A DNA stretch of 64,000 bases from Acinetobacter portensis (GCF_023158935.1 NZ_CP096120.1:496001-560000), one strand, 5' to 3'; shown: positions 44,779 to 53,831, counted from the first letter of the stretch. A program made the numbers and translations. Notes: a model not told the origin generated them from the sequence alone.

Positions 44779-45615
44779 GTGGAATTAATCCAAAGTAATA
44801 GATGTTTTAATGGCGAACAGCGCATTTATAAGATTAATTCTAAAAGCTTAAAAGGCGAAAGCAAATTCGGTATTTATCTTCCTAAAAAAGCTTTGAATGG
44901 TGAAGCTTGTCCTGCATTATTTTTTTTAGCAGGTTTAACCTGTACAGAAGAAACTTTTGCAATTAAAGCACATGCACAGCAATTGGCTGCTCAACTCAAT
45001 CTTATTTTAATTACACCAGATACGTCACCGCGCGGTGAAAATGTAGAACAGGGTGATCATTGGGATATTGGGCAAGGTGCAGGTTTTTATATTAATGCGA
45101 TGCAAGCACCTTGGAGTGAGCATTTCCAAATGGAAACGTTTGTTGCAGATGAACTTTATAGCTTGGTGAACCAAGAATTTTTAATTGAGCAAAATAGAAT
45201 AGGAATCTTTGGTCACTCAATGGGTGGTCATGGTGCTTTAACACTTGCGTTGAAATATCCTGAAAAATTTAAATCTGTTTCTGCATTTGCACCAATTTGT
45301 GCGCCAAGCCAATGTCCTTGGGGTGAAAAAGCATTTTCAAATTATTTAGGTGAAAATAAAACAGAATGGTTAAAGCACGATGCAACAGCATTGGTTGAGG
45401 AAAAAGGTGCTTTATTTACAGATATTTTAATTGATCAAGGCTTAAAAGATCAGTTTTATTCTCAGCTAAATCCTGCATTATTTGAACAATCATGTAAACG
45501 CGCAGGGCAAAAACTCACATTGCGTGAACATGAAGGCTATGATCATGGCTACTACTTCATTCAAAGTTTTATTGAAGATCATTTGAAATTTCATCACGCC
45601 CAATTACACGCTTAA
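44779..45615 (+). CDS. fghA: S-formylglutathione hydrolase
   Basis: This enzyme hydrolyses S-formylglutathione to formate and glutathione in formaldehyde detoxification. The 278 residues show the esterase D fold with nucleophile Ser147 in FGHSMGGHGAL, the oxyanion segment FLAGLTCTEETF, and the catalytic Asp and His near the end (LIDQGLKDQF; GYDHGYYFI). The start is GTG at 44779, supported by AAAAAGGGG upstream. No formaldehyde dehydrogenase gene is beside it. Confidence 0.93.
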   Translation: MELIQSNRCFNGEQRIYKINSKSLKGESKFGIYLPKKALNGEACPALFFLAGLTCTEETFAIKAHAQQLAAQLNLILITPDTSPRGENVEQGDHWDIGQGAGFYINAMQAPWSEHFQMETFVADELYSLVNQEFLIEQNRIGIFGHSMGGHGALTLALKYPEKFKSVSAFAPICAPSQCPWGEKAFSNYLGENKTEWLKHDATALVEEKGALFTDILIDQGLKDQFYSQLNPALFEQSCKRAGQKLTLREHEGYDHGYYFIQSFIEDHLKFHHAQLHA

Positions 45616-45664
45616 ATATAGATTGCTCAATCTCTTATTTGTAAGTTTTTTATGATTCATAGAT

Positions 45665-45703
45665 AATGCGTTTGATCTTAATAGGGTTGAACGCATTTTT
45701 TTT
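45665..45703 (+). terminator. Terminator after fghA
   Basis: AATGCGTT (45665-45672) pairs with AACGCATT (45690-45697) across a 17-base loop, then T7. Confidence 0.75.
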
Positions 45704-45761
45704 GATCTATATAAAATAGATTATTTTTCTGATAACAAAATTAAAAACAACTGGATTTTTC

Positions 45762-46868
45762 ATGCAAACACCAGAAAGTAATATAGTCAATGAACCATTT
45801 ATAGAGCCACCATTTCCACCGCAATTGCCACCTGAACAAAATGAAGTGACGCGTTGGAGAAAGAAACAATCTTTCTATTTTCATGGGAAAGCATCTGAAT
45901 ATTTTGGTATTTGGATTGTCAATATTCTTTTAACCATCGTTACTTTAGGCTTATATGCACCTTGGGCAAAAGTACGTCGTTTACGCTATTTTTATGGAAA
46001 TACAGAGTTTTTTAAACGCCGTTTCGACTTTACAGGTATTCCACGTAAAATCTTGATTGGTCGTTTAATTGCTTTGGCGCTTTATATTGCTTTTACAGTC
46101 GTTTCAAATTATTCATGGAAAGCGACTTTAATTGGTTTTTTGGTTATTTATTTTGTGATGCCGTGGTTAATTCGCTCAACGCTACGCTTTAAAGCAAGAA
46201 ATAGTAAATTTGGTAATAGCCGCTTTTATTTTTCAGGAACTAATAAAGAAATTTATTTGGTTTTTTTCAAAGCAGTTCTACTGACTATTTTTACATTAGG
46301 ATTATTTTATCCAGTCGCAGTTTGGTTATTCAAAAAGTATTCTTTAGATAATTTATACGTTGGACAATTAAGATTTAAATTACGTGCAGAATGGTCTGCA
46401 TTTATGGGTGCATTTTATTATCCATTTTTAGCCTTTATTGCGCTTATTGGTATTTCAGGCGTTGTACTGTGGATGTTCTCTGGTTCATTGTTAAATCTTG
46501 GTGCACAAACGATAGGATATATTTTTGTCGGAATTTATCTCACTGGCTTATTGTTTATTTGGCCTTTAATTTCTGCACGAACTTTTATTGCAACTTGGAA
46601 CAATACAACAGTAAGCCGAAGTGAATTTCAAACTACTTGTAATCAGTGGCGTTATGCTTGGATTATTGTAAGTAACTGGTTTATGAAAATTATCACTATT
46701 GGTTTTATGACACCTTGGGCAGCAATTCGATTATATAGATACCAAGTTGAATCACTCAGCTTGCATTTGAAAAATGATCCAGACTCAATGATTAACCGTA
46801 TTCAAGAAGATCATAGCGCCATTGCTGAAGAAATTAGTGATGTGTTTGATTTTGATGTTTCACTATAA
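45762..46868 (+). CDS. YjgN/DUF898 family integral membrane protein
   Basis: The 368-residue protein has about eight hydrophobic segments and the family repeats: YFGIWIVNILLTIVTLGLYAPWAKVRRLRYFY, then EIYLVFFKAVLLTIFTLGLFYPVAVWLFKKY, and a third TLGFMTPWAAIRLYRY-like copy near 320. The function is unknown. It is followed 12 bases later by an M48 peptidase, a pairing I recall in many proteobacteria. The acidic C-terminus ends the frame. Confidence 0.88.
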   Translation: MQTPESNIVNEPFIEPPFPPQLPPEQNEVTRWRKKQSFYFHGKASEYFGIWIVNILLTIVTLGLYAPWAKVRRLRYFYGNTEFFKRRFDFTGIPRKILIGRLIALALYIAFTVVSNYSWKATLIGFLVIYFVMPWLIRSTLRFKARNSKFGNSRFYFSGTNKEIYLVFFKAVLLTIFTLGLFYPVAVWLFKKYSLDNLYVGQLRFKLRAEWSAFMGAFYYPFLAFIALIGISGVVLWMFSGSLLNLGAQTIGYIFVGIYLTGLLFIWPLISARTFIATWNNTTVSRSEFQTTCNQWRYAWIIVSNWFMKIITIGFMTPWAAIRLYRYQVESLSLHLKNDPDSMINRIQEDHSAIAEEISDVFDFDVSL

Positions 46869-46880
46869 CGGAAGCCAAAT

Positions 46881-47930
46881 ATGACAACATCAAACGTAGA
46901 AGTCGTATTTTATGATGGTTTCAGCTCGAAGCCACAGCATGCTCAAATTCATGCTGTAGATGAACAAACAGTTTTAGTTCGTTATGGTGAACAGCTTGAA
47001 TTGGAGCGTCGTTATCCATATGAAGACATGACGCTTATTGGCGCACTTGGTAAAATTCATCCTGTTATTGAATTAAAAGATGATGCCCGATTAGAGTTTC
47101 AAGATGTTTTACCTGAATGGTTTCAGATGAATACTAAAAAGACATATCACTCTATTTGGAAACTTGAAAAATCGCCAAGTCTAATTTTATTTAGTGCGAT
47201 ATTTGTGGCAGCGCTTATTTTTGCAACCGTGAAATGGGGCGTACCAACGGTAGCATATTATGTTGCGAAAAATTTACCAGCAGATACGCTCAAGAGTATA
47301 GGTGATGAAGCTGAAGAATATGTGGTATCTGTGACAGGTGAAACGACTTTATCGGATGCGCGTCAAAAGCAAATTCTTGCTAAATACAATCGAATTATTG
47401 CAGAAGATAAGCCTGCAAAAGTGATATTTAGAGCTGGGAAAAGTATAGGTGCAAATGCTTTAGCCATTCCAAATAACACCATTATTTTGACTGATGAGCT
47501 GGTTGAACTTGCAAAAAATGATGATGAAATTATAGGTGTTCTTGCGCATGAACAAGGACATTTAGTTGAACGTCATAGTTTGCAACAAACCTTATCGAGT
47601 TTAGGCTTTAGTGTGATTTTAATTGCGATTACAGGAGATGCATCAGATTTAGTGACGACAGTTCCTGTTGCATTAATTGGTGCTAAATATTCACGTGATT
47701 TTGAATCTGAAGCAGATCGCTATGCTTTAAACACCATGCATCAACATAAAATTCCAACTGTTCATTTTGCCAATTTTTTACAACGCTTAGAAGGTGACAG
47801 TACAGATGAATCATCTAAGAATGAAAAGGATGCAGATGAGTCTTCAGTATTCGACTTTTTGCAGAGTCATCCTGCAACTAAGGCACGTATTGATGCTGTG
47901 AAAGAATTTGATGCTCAAACGCAAAAATAG
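46881..47930 (+). CDS. Membrane-bound M48 zinc metallopeptidase
   Basis: The 349-residue protein has an N-terminal soluble domain (1-90), one membrane segment (about 100-122), and a peptidase domain with HEQGH (His223, Glu224, His227) and a likely third ligand Glu in FESEADRYA. Family members include HtpX and BepA/LoiP types for envelope quality control. Coupling to YjgN upstream suggests membrane-protein handling, which is inferred. Confidence 0.9.
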   Translation: MTTSNVEVVFYDGFSSKPQHAQIHAVDEQTVLVRYGEQLELERRYPYEDMTLIGALGKIHPVIELKDDARLEFQDVLPEWFQMNTKKTYHSIWKLEKSPSLILFSAIFVAALIFATVKWGVPTVAYYVAKNLPADTLKSIGDEAEEYVVSVTGETTLSDARQKQILAKYNRIIAEDKPAKVIFRAGKSIGANALAIPNNTIILTDELVELAKNDDEIIGVLAHEQGHLVERHSLQQTLSSLGFSVILIAITGDASDLVTTVPVALIGAKYSRDFESEADRYALNTMHQHKIPTVHFANFLQRLEGDSTDESSKNEKDADESSVFDFLQSHPATKARIDAVKEFDAQTQK

Positions 47931-47950
47931 ATTGCAGTAAAAGCGATTAA

Positions 47951-47980
47951 AAAAAGGGAAGCTAAAGCTTCCCTTTTTAT
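47951..47980 (+). terminator. Terminator after the M48 gene
   Basis: AAAAAGGGAAGC (47951-47962), loop TAAA, GCTTCCCTTTTT (47967-47978). Confidence 0.92.
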
Positions 47981-48003
47981 TGTTTGTAAATTCACTTTAA
48001 AGT

Positions 48004-48285
48004 TTAGCTGCGTGACCATTCAGCATTTAATTCTTCTTGTCCCATTCGAACTAAATGATCAATTACAACTTGTTCTAGTCTAATTTGATCGACATCATTT
48101 GTTTTAAAGTCAATTTCTACATGAAGAAGATTTTCTTTTGGACTAAGTGAAACAGTGGCTGAAGGCATAAAAATTTCGTAATGATCTTCCGTATTGGCAA
48201 CATCAAATTTATGTTTCCAATGATTGAGTAAACGTTTGGCAATTTTTGCAGCTTGTAGTGTTTGAATATTTGAAATACTTTTCAT
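48004..48285 (-). CDS. DUF2218 family small protein
   Basis: The 93-residue protein resembles the DUF2218 pattern: an N-terminal helix (AAKIAKRLLNHWKHKFDV), strand pairs (IFMPSATVSL, LLHVEIDF) and the final HLVRMGQEELNAEW. Family function is unknown; some members occur beside iron-uptake genes, but here the neighbours are an M48 peptidase and rpe. It shares the preceding bidirectional terminator. Confidence 0.75.
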   Translation of the reverse strand: MKSISNIQTLQAAKIAKRLLNHWKHKFDVANTEDHYEIFMPSATVSLSPKENLLHVEIDFKTNDVDQIRLEQVVIDHLVRMGQEELNAEWSRS

Positions 48286-48481
48286 CTTAAATTGTCTTTT
48301 TCATTCATATATAGGGCTATATTAGGAAAAATTATAAATAAGAACAATTCTCGTTTTGAAACATTATGTAATAGAAATAGAACAGCTTATGGAATGCTCA
48401 TAATAAAAATCAAAGGCACGAAGTAATTCACAATTTGCTATAATCTAAGGATCAATCCAAATACCAGCAAGGTTCCCTTAC

Positions 48482-49168
48482 ATGTCCAAGCCATATTTAA
48501 TTGCGCCATCAATCTTATCGGCAGATTTTGCACGTTTAGGCGAAGAAGTTGAAAACGTTATTGCTGCAGGTGCAGATGTCGTTCATTTTGATGTTATGGA
48601 TAATCACTATGTACCAAATTTAACTTTTGGTGCAGGCGTATGTAAGGCACTAAAAAACTACGGAATTAAAGCACCTATTGATGTGCATTTAATGGTTTCA
48701 CCTGTAGATCGTATGATTGGTGATTTCTTAGATGCTGGTGCGGATATTATCACTTTCCATCCTGAAGCATCAGATCATATTGATCGTTCTTTACAACTTA
48801 TTAAAGCAGGCGGTGCGAAAGCTGGTTTAGTATTTAACCCTGCAACACCATTACATTATTTAGACTATGTTATTGATAAAGTTGACCAAATTTTATTGAT
48901 GAGCGTGAACCCTGGTTTTGGTGGTCAGAAATTCATTCCAATGACTTTAGAAAAATTACGTGAAGCACGAAAAATTATTGATGCTTCAGGTCGTGATATT
49001 CGCTTAGAAGTTGATGGTGGTGTTACTCCTGCAAATATTCGTGAAATTGCAGAGGCAGGTGCAGATATGTTTGTTGCAGGTTCAGCTATTTTTGGTAAGC
49101 CTGATTATCAAGCTGTGATTAACGAAATGCGTTCAGAACTTGCAAAAGTAGGCTCAGTTCAAGCATAA
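48482..49168 (+). CDS. rpe: Ribulose-phosphate 3-epimerase
   Basis: Rpe interconverts ribulose-5-phosphate and xylulose-5-phosphate in the pentose phosphate pathway. The 228-residue TIM barrel has [33 protein letters not shown] with metal-binding His and Asp, DVHLMV, and the C-terminal phosphate site ([19 protein letters not shown]). AAGG precedes the ATG at 48482. Confidence 0.96.
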   Translation: MSKPYLIAPSILSADFARLGEEVENVIAAGADVVHFDVMDNHYVPNLTFGAGVCKALKNYGIKAPIDVHLMVSPVDRMIGDFLDAGADIITFHPEASDHIDRSLQLIKAGGAKAGLVFNPATPLHYLDYVIDKVDQILLMSVNPGFGGQKFIPMTLEKLREARKIIDASGRDIRLEVDGGVTPANIREIAEAGADMFVAGSAIFGKPDYQAVINEMRSELAKVGSVQA

Positions 49169-49182
49169 GACTATTTTGAATA

Positions 49183-49253
49183 AGTTATCTACAATCTGTG
49201 GATAACTTTGTTTATAACTATATGGATATCTGTGTTTATAACTATATGGATAA
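49183..49253 (+). repeat. Paired DnaA-box-like palindrome and 18-base direct repeat
   Basis: TTATCTACA (49185-49193) and TGTGGATAA (49197-49205) face each other inside a 12-base-arm palindrome. The second is a perfect reverse DnaA box. After this, TTTATAACTATATGGATA occurs twice (49211-49228 and 49235-49252), each ending in a partial box. The palindrome could instead be a hairpin in the rpe transcript. Confidence 0.55.
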
Positions 49254-49312
49254 CTCGATTAATTTATAAACATATGTGCATCAATAGTTTGAGAATTATA
49301 CAAAATATGTCT

Positions 49313-49341
49313 AAAAAGGATTCAATTGAATCCTTTTTTTT
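49313..49341 (+). terminator. Strong terminator downstream of rpe
   Basis: AAAAAGGATTC (49313-49323), AATT loop, GAATCCTTTTT (49328-49338) and more T's. Confidence 0.9.
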
Positions 49342-49565
49342 ATTTTGAGAGCTTGTGAAAGGCTGTTTGTTTATTGAGCTTTAGCTTAATAATTGGCTGG
49401 TGAATAAATAGCTTTATTGTTTTAATCACAGTTTTTCACTTTGTTGCTGTATTGTTAATTATAAATTTAAAAATTGTGTAAAAAACAACACTCCGTTATT
49501 CTCAAACACGAATGAGGAACAACATTCAGCTAATAGACCTGAGCTATTTTTATAAGGCTATACCT

Positions 49566-50009
49566 ATGCAGTTCATGAAAAGTAAAAGCATTACATTTGT
49601 TTTACTTGTAACGTTTGTTATGAGTTGGACAGGTATTGCCTTTGCTTTCGTGCCTGCATCTTCAAATGTTCATTCTGTATCAATGCAAACCCATCATAAG
49701 TTTGATTCTGAGCATTGTGAAAAGCTAGCTGATATACAAACAAATCATGTAAATCAAAATGATACAAATCTTTCATCATCACATTGTGAACATGTTGAAA
49801 AGAGTCATTTAAATCATCAAAACTCACATGTGCGGTGCCAAGATTGTTCAACACTTCAATGTCATAATTCTGTCTCTAGTTTCAATTTATTAGAAACACA
49901 TTCATTTAATTTTTCGGCATTTAATTCGAATGACGTATTAAATACGGTTTATGGAATATTCCATTCTTCCGACTTTAAACAAGATATTCTGCGCCCTCCA
50001 CAAGCTTAA
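49566..50009 (+). CDS. His/Cys-rich secreted protein of the copper locus
   Basis: The 147-residue protein begins MQFMKSKSITFVLLVTFVMS, a signal peptide cut near AFA-FVP. The mature part is full of His (for example MQTHHKFDSEHCEK, SSHCEHVEKSHLNHQ) and has CQDCSTLQCH, all suited to binding copper. It ends in RPPQA. I chose ATG 49566 because AAGG lies 8 bases before it; a 5' ATG at 49512 gives a non-signal extension. It lies 45 bases before copA and resembles CopL/DUF2946-type leader proteins in arrangement, though that family call is uncertain. Confidence 0.72.
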   Translation: MQFMKSKSITFVLLVTFVMSWTGIAFAFVPASSNVHSVSMQTHHKFDSEHCEKLADIQTNHVNQNDTNLSSSHCEHVEKSHLNHQNSHVRCQDCSTLQCHNSVSSFNLLETHSFNFSAFNSNDVLNTVYGIFHSSDFKQDILRPPQA

Positions 50010-50054
50010 TCCTGATTTTTAGAAATTTCATTTTTCAAAATTCAAGGATAAGTC

Positions 50055-51827
50055 ATGTCTTTAAAATTACATCAGCACCTCGTTATTGTGGTCGGTTTAT
50101 TAGCATCATCTTTTGCTTTTTCAGCAGTGAAGGAATATCACCTTAATATTGATGAACAAACGGTAAATATCACAGGAAAAGCAGTTAAACGTATTACTGT
50201 GAATGGTCAATTTCCTGCACCTAATTTAGAATTTGAAGAGGGTGATGATGCTGTTATTCATGTACATAATCATCTAAAAAAGCAAGATACTTCCGTGCAT
50301 TGGCATGGGTTATTGTTGCCAGGTTTAATGGATGGAGTACCAGGTTTTAATCAATTTAAAGCGATAAAACCCAATAAAGATTTCACCTATAAATTTAAGG
50401 TTCGCCAAAACGGAACATATTGGTATCACGCACATTCTAAAGGGCAAGAGCAAGATGGCTTATATGGCTCTTTAGTGATTTATCCTAAAAATAAAAAACC
50501 ACTGGTGGCGCATGAAAAAGTAGATCGCGATTATGTGATTATGCTGTCCGATTTTCATGAATCTTCAAGTGCGCAAATTATGGCGAACTTGAAAAAATCT
50601 TCTGAGTTTTATCAAAATAAACGTGAAACATTAAAAGATGTTTTTGCTCAAATTAAAAAAGATGGCTTAAAAAACACATGGCAAGAGCGTTCTATGTGGA
50701 ATCAAATGCGTATGCTAAAAACGGATATGTCTGATGTTACAGGCTATATATTTTTGGTGAATGGTAAAACGCCCGAACAGAATTGGACTGGAATGTTTAA
50801 ACCCAATGAAAAAGTACGCTTAAGAATTATTAATGCTTCTGCAATGTCATTTTTTGATGTGCGTATTCCTAACTTAAAAATGACAGTTGTAAGTGCAGAT
50901 GGACAAGCTGTTCAGCCTGTAAATGTAGATGAATTTCGTATAGGTGCTGCTGAAACTTACGATGTCATTGTTCAGCCAAAACTAAACCATTATCAAATTC
51001 AAGCAGAATCAATTGATCGAACAGGCTTCGCTTTGGCATCACTTCAAAATGAGCAAGTTCCATCATCTTATTCAGTCCAAATCCCTCAATCTCGACCGCG
51101 TGCATTATTAACAATGGAAGATATGGGGCATGGTGCAATGCATGAAATGAGCCATGATGCTGCAGATATGAAAATATCGATGCAAGATGATCAAATGGAT
51201 CATTCAAATATGAAGCATGAACAATTAGAAGATCAACATGAACAGAAAAATGACGACGTAAAAATTGTGCAAGGTTGGGCTAATGCATCTACGCCTGTGG
51301 GTAACAAAGCACTGCAATATGCAGATTTAAAATCATTAAAAGTACAGCCAGATACACGTGAAGCCACACGTGAATTAGAAATTCATTTAGGCGGAACAAT
51401 GGAGCGCTATATTTGGACAATTAACGGTAAAAAGTTCAATGAAGCTGAACCCTTAAAAGTGAAATATGGTGAGCGCATTCGCTTGAAATTTGTCAATGAC
51501 AGCATGATGGCGCATCCAATGCATTTACACGGCATGTTTATGCAGTTGGAAAATGGACAAGCGTTATCCGACTTACCGAATAAACACACGATTGTCGTAC
51601 CGCCAGGTAAATCGATGACGGCATTATTAACAGCGAATGAATTGGGCGAATGGGCAATTCATTGTCATCTGCTGTATCACATGAGTGCAGGTATGATGAG
51701 TAAATTAATTGTAGCGAATGTAGATGAAGATGCTAAGAACAAGGGGCTTGAGCCTAAAACAATAAAAAGTTCAACAAGTCTTCATCAGAGTACAACAACA
51801 GAGGGAGGTCAACATGAACATCATTAA
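50055..51827 (+). CDS. copA: CopA/PcoA-type periplasmic multicopper oxidase
   Basis: CopA oxidises Cu(I) and supports copper resistance. The 590 residues have a signal peptide (ending SSFAFSA) and the four copper motifs: HWHG (82-85), YHAH, HPMHLHG and HCHLLYHMSAGM near the end. A central Met/His/Asp-rich insert (MEDMGHGAMHEM to MDHSNMKHEQ) probably binds extra copper, as in PcoA. No twin-Arg motif is visible, unlike many CopA proteins, so export may be by Sec. It overlaps copB by 14 bases. Confidence 0.93.
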   Translation: MSLKLHQHLVIVVGLLASSFAFSAVKEYHLNIDEQTVNITGKAVKRITVNGQFPAPNLEFEEGDDAVIHVHNHLKKQDTSVHWHGLLLPGLMDGVPGFNQFKAIKPNKDFTYKFKVRQNGTYWYHAHSKGQEQDGLYGSLVIYPKNKKPLVAHEKVDRDYVIMLSDFHESSSAQIMANLKKSSEFYQNKRETLKDVFAQIKKDGLKNTWQERSMWNQMRMLKTDMSDVTGYIFLVNGKTPEQNWTGMFKPNEKVRLRIINASAMSFFDVRIPNLKMTVVSADGQAVQPVNVDEFRIGAAETYDVIVQPKLNHYQIQAESIDRTGFALASLQNEQVPSSYSVQIPQSRPRALLTMEDMGHGAMHEMSHDAADMKISMQDDQMDHSNMKHEQLEDQHEQKNDDVKIVQGWANASTPVGNKALQYADLKSLKVQPDTREATRELEIHLGGTMERYIWTINGKKFNEAEPLKVKYGERIRLKFVNDSMMAHPMHLHGMFMQLENGQALSDLPNKHTIVVPPGKSMTALLTANELGEWAIHCHLLYHMSAGMMSKLIVANVDEDAKNKGLEPKTIKSSTSLHQSTTTEGGQHEHH

Positions 51828-52644
51828 TGTGAATAAGCATGTTTTAGGCATATCGGTTTTATTGGCAAGTGGGCAGATTTTTGCTCAGGTAGACAATGAA
51901 ATGCTGACTCAACAACATGATCATTCATTCATGCAACCTATGGTAAAACATGAACCTCCTTCACATGAAATATCTTCATCAGAACATATGAATGAACATG
52001 GTGGAGAAATTTATCAATCAAGTGAATTTACAAGCAAATGGTTGAGTGATGATACGGGACAAGGTGTTTGGCAAACACAATTGGAAAGTCGTATTGGAAC
52101 AGATGAAAACAAACTTTTTGTGCAGTTAAATGCAGAGAAAACTGAGTCTGAAAATACCAATTACGATACTAAATTTATGTATAGCCGTGCGATGGCAGAT
52201 TTTTGGGATATTCAAGCAGGTATTCGATATATCCGTGATACTGAAAAAATGGAGGAAAAAAATCAAACTTATACTGCATTTGGTTTGAATGGTCTTGCGC
52301 CATATTTTTTTGATACTGATATTTATATGTATATCGGAAAAGATCAGCAAATGTTTGCAAGCTTAGAAACAGATCGTGATTTTTTAATTACGCAAAAACT
52401 GGTTCTAAAGCCATATTTAGATGCTGAAGTTGTAATAAGTGATGAATCTAAATATGCGAAATCCAATGGTTTAACAAGTTTAAGCTTGGGTTTAGAAACG
52501 CGTTATGAAATCACCAAAAACATCATGCCATATATTGATGTTTCATACGGTTATGAAAAAGGTGATAAACAGACCAACTGGCAAGATGAATCATCTTCTG
52601 AAAAGAAATGGTTATATGGCGCTGGTATTCAGTTTAACTTTTAA
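51814..52644 (+). CDS. copB: CopB/PcoB-type outer-membrane copper resistance protein
   Basis: The 276-residue protein has a signal peptide (LLASGQIFAQ), a His/Met-rich N-terminal segment (HDHSFMQPMVKHEPPSHE) that likely binds copper, and a C-terminal beta-barrel-like part rich in alternating aromatic strands, ending in F (IQFNF). CopB is thought to help copper release at the outer membrane. It shares a transcript with copA. Confidence 0.9.
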   Translation: MNIINVNKHVLGISVLLASGQIFAQVDNEMLTQQHDHSFMQPMVKHEPPSHEISSSEHMNEHGGEIYQSSEFTSKWLSDDTGQGVWQTQLESRIGTDENKLFVQLNAEKTESENTNYDTKFMYSRAMADFWDIQAGIRYIRDTEKMEEKNQTYTAFGLNGLAPYFFDTDIYMYIGKDQQMFASLETDRDFLITQKLVLKPYLDAEVVISDESKYAKSNGLTSLSLGLETRYEITKNIMPYIDVSYGYEKGDKQTNWQDESSSEKKWLYGAGIQFNF

Positions 52645-52650
52645 TAACTC

Positions 52651-52689
52651 GAACCATGTTATTGAAATCAATAGCATGGTTCATTTTTT
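52651..52689 (+). terminator. Terminator after copB
   Basis: GAACCATGTTATTGA (52651-52665), loop AA, TCAATAGCATGGTTC (52668-52682), one wobble, then T6. Confidence 0.92.
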
Positions 52690-52775
52690 CATATACAGCT
52701 TAGTGTTTTTAAATAGTCAAAAAATGTAAAAGAAAGATCAATAAAAAGAAGGAATAATTTATACTTAGCGTATTC

Positions 52776-52849
52776 AAAGGGACGACCCCTTATTCGGAAA
52801 ATCATTACAGCATTTTCTAATAAGTATTAAAAAGTCAGGACGACCTGAC
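52776..52849 (+). promoter_or_regulatory. Guanidine-II (mini-ykkC) riboswitch
   Basis: Two hairpins have ACGA loops: P1 GGG-ACGA-CCC (52779-52788, extended by A-T pairs around a mismatch) and P2 GTCAGG-ACGA-CCTGAC (52834-52849), separated by 42 bases. Tandem ACGR-loop hairpins are the signature of guanidine-II riboswitches, and the gene 27 bases downstream is a guanidinium exporter. The GGAG ribosome site at 52865-52868 follows, so translational control is expected. Confidence 0.9.
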
Positions 52850-52876
52850 ATCTACATAATTTGTGGAGACAGGCAC

Positions 52877-53194
52877 ATGGCTTGGATTACTTTACTATTA
52901 GCAGGACTTTTTGAAATTGTTTGGGCTTATTCTATGAAGCTTTCAGATGGTTTTACTAAAGTTACACCAACGGTTGTTACAATTGGATTTATGATTTTAA
53001 GCTTCGGTTTGCTTTCATACGCAATGCGGACTTTACCTTTAGGTACGGCTTATACAATTTGGACAGGAATTGGTGCTATTGGTTCGTTTCTTATTGGTAT
53101 TTTTATTTTAGGTGAACCTGCAACAGCAATGCGTATGCTTGCAGCAGTGCTTATTATTTCTGGTCTTGTATTGATGAAACTTTCCTCTTCATAA
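52877..53194 (+). CDS. gdx: SMR-family guanidinium exporter
   Basis: The 105-residue protein has four transmembrane helices and the small-multidrug-resistance fold, with the essential Glu13 in LLAGLFEIVWAYSMK. The SugE/Gdx branch differs from EmrE by carrying guanidinium, and the guanidine-II riboswitch immediately upstream supports that. It should export guanidinium in exchange for protons when the riboswitch senses it. GGAG lies 8 bases before the ATG. Confidence 0.93.
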   Translation: MAWITLLLAGLFEIVWAYSMKLSDGFTKVTPTVVTIGFMILSFGLLSYAMRTLPLGTAYTIWTGIGAIGSFLIGIFILGEPATAMRMLAAVLIISGLVLMKLSSS

Positions 53195-53210
53195 GTTTAG
53201 AAATAAGCAA

Positions 53211-53242
53211 AAAAAATCGTCAGTTTTTACTGGCGATTTTTT
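53211..53242 (+). terminator. Terminator after gdx
   Basis: ATCGTCAG (53216-53223), loop TTTTTA, CTGGCGAT (53230-53237), with wobble, then T6. Confidence 0.87.
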
Positions 53243-53351
53243 ATTTGAAGATGATTTAAATTTATGCGGAATTCATACAATTCAGAATTTATTATTTTGT
53301 ATTATGTTGTATGAAAGTTAGTATCTTCTTCAAGTTAATGTGAGATTTTGT

Positions 53352-53831
53352 ATGCAGCTTTATAACAAGAAAATTCAAACACCCGTTGGGCAGTTGACCT
53401 TGGTTGCACATGATCAAGCTTTGGTTGCTGTGCTTTGGGAAAATGATGATCCTATGCGTGTTAAACTTTCTGAAAGTTTTGAACAGAATGAACATCCTTT
53501 ATTAGTAGAAATAGAAAAGCAACTTGTAGAATATTTTGCAGGTCAAAGAACTCAATTTACTATTCCATTAGATTTTCAAGGTACGGCATTTCAAAAATCC
53601 GTATGGTCGGCATTACTTCAAATTCCATTTGGAGAAACTCGAAGTTATAAGCAAATTGCGGAATCTATTGGTAATGTGAAAGCGGTACGTGCTGTAGGGG
53701 CTGCAAATGGTAAAAATCCAATTTCTATTATTGCGCCTTGTCATCGTGTGATTGGTGCCAATGGAAAGCTTGTTGGTTTTGCAGGTGGCTTAAAAAATAA
53801 AGATATTTTATTAAATTTAGAGTCTAAATAA
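53352..53831 (+). CDS. ogt: Methylated-DNA-protein cysteine methyltransferase
   Basis: This suicide enzyme repairs O6-methylguanine by moving the methyl group to its own Cys. The 159-residue protein has the active site IAPCHRV with Cys130, the helix-turn-helix (TRSYKQIAESIGNVKAVRAVGAANG) and the asparagine hinge region. ATG 53352 was chosen because the in-frame GTG at 53340 lacks a ribosome site. Ogt and the C-terminal half of Ada cannot be fully distinguished, but there is no Ada N-domain here. Confidence 0.9.
   Translation: MQLYNKKIQTPVGQLTLVAHDQALVAVLWENDDPMRVKLSESFEQNEHPLLVEIEKQLVEYFAGQRTQFTIPLDFQGTAFQKSVWSALLQIPFGETRSYKQIAESIGNVKAVRAVGAANGKNPISIIAPCHRVIGANGKLVGFAGGLKNKDILLNLESK

Noticed and set aside
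49205..49253. Possible CRISPR array from the direct repeats after rpe
   Set aside because: There are only two repeat units with a 6-base gap and no spacers or cas genes.
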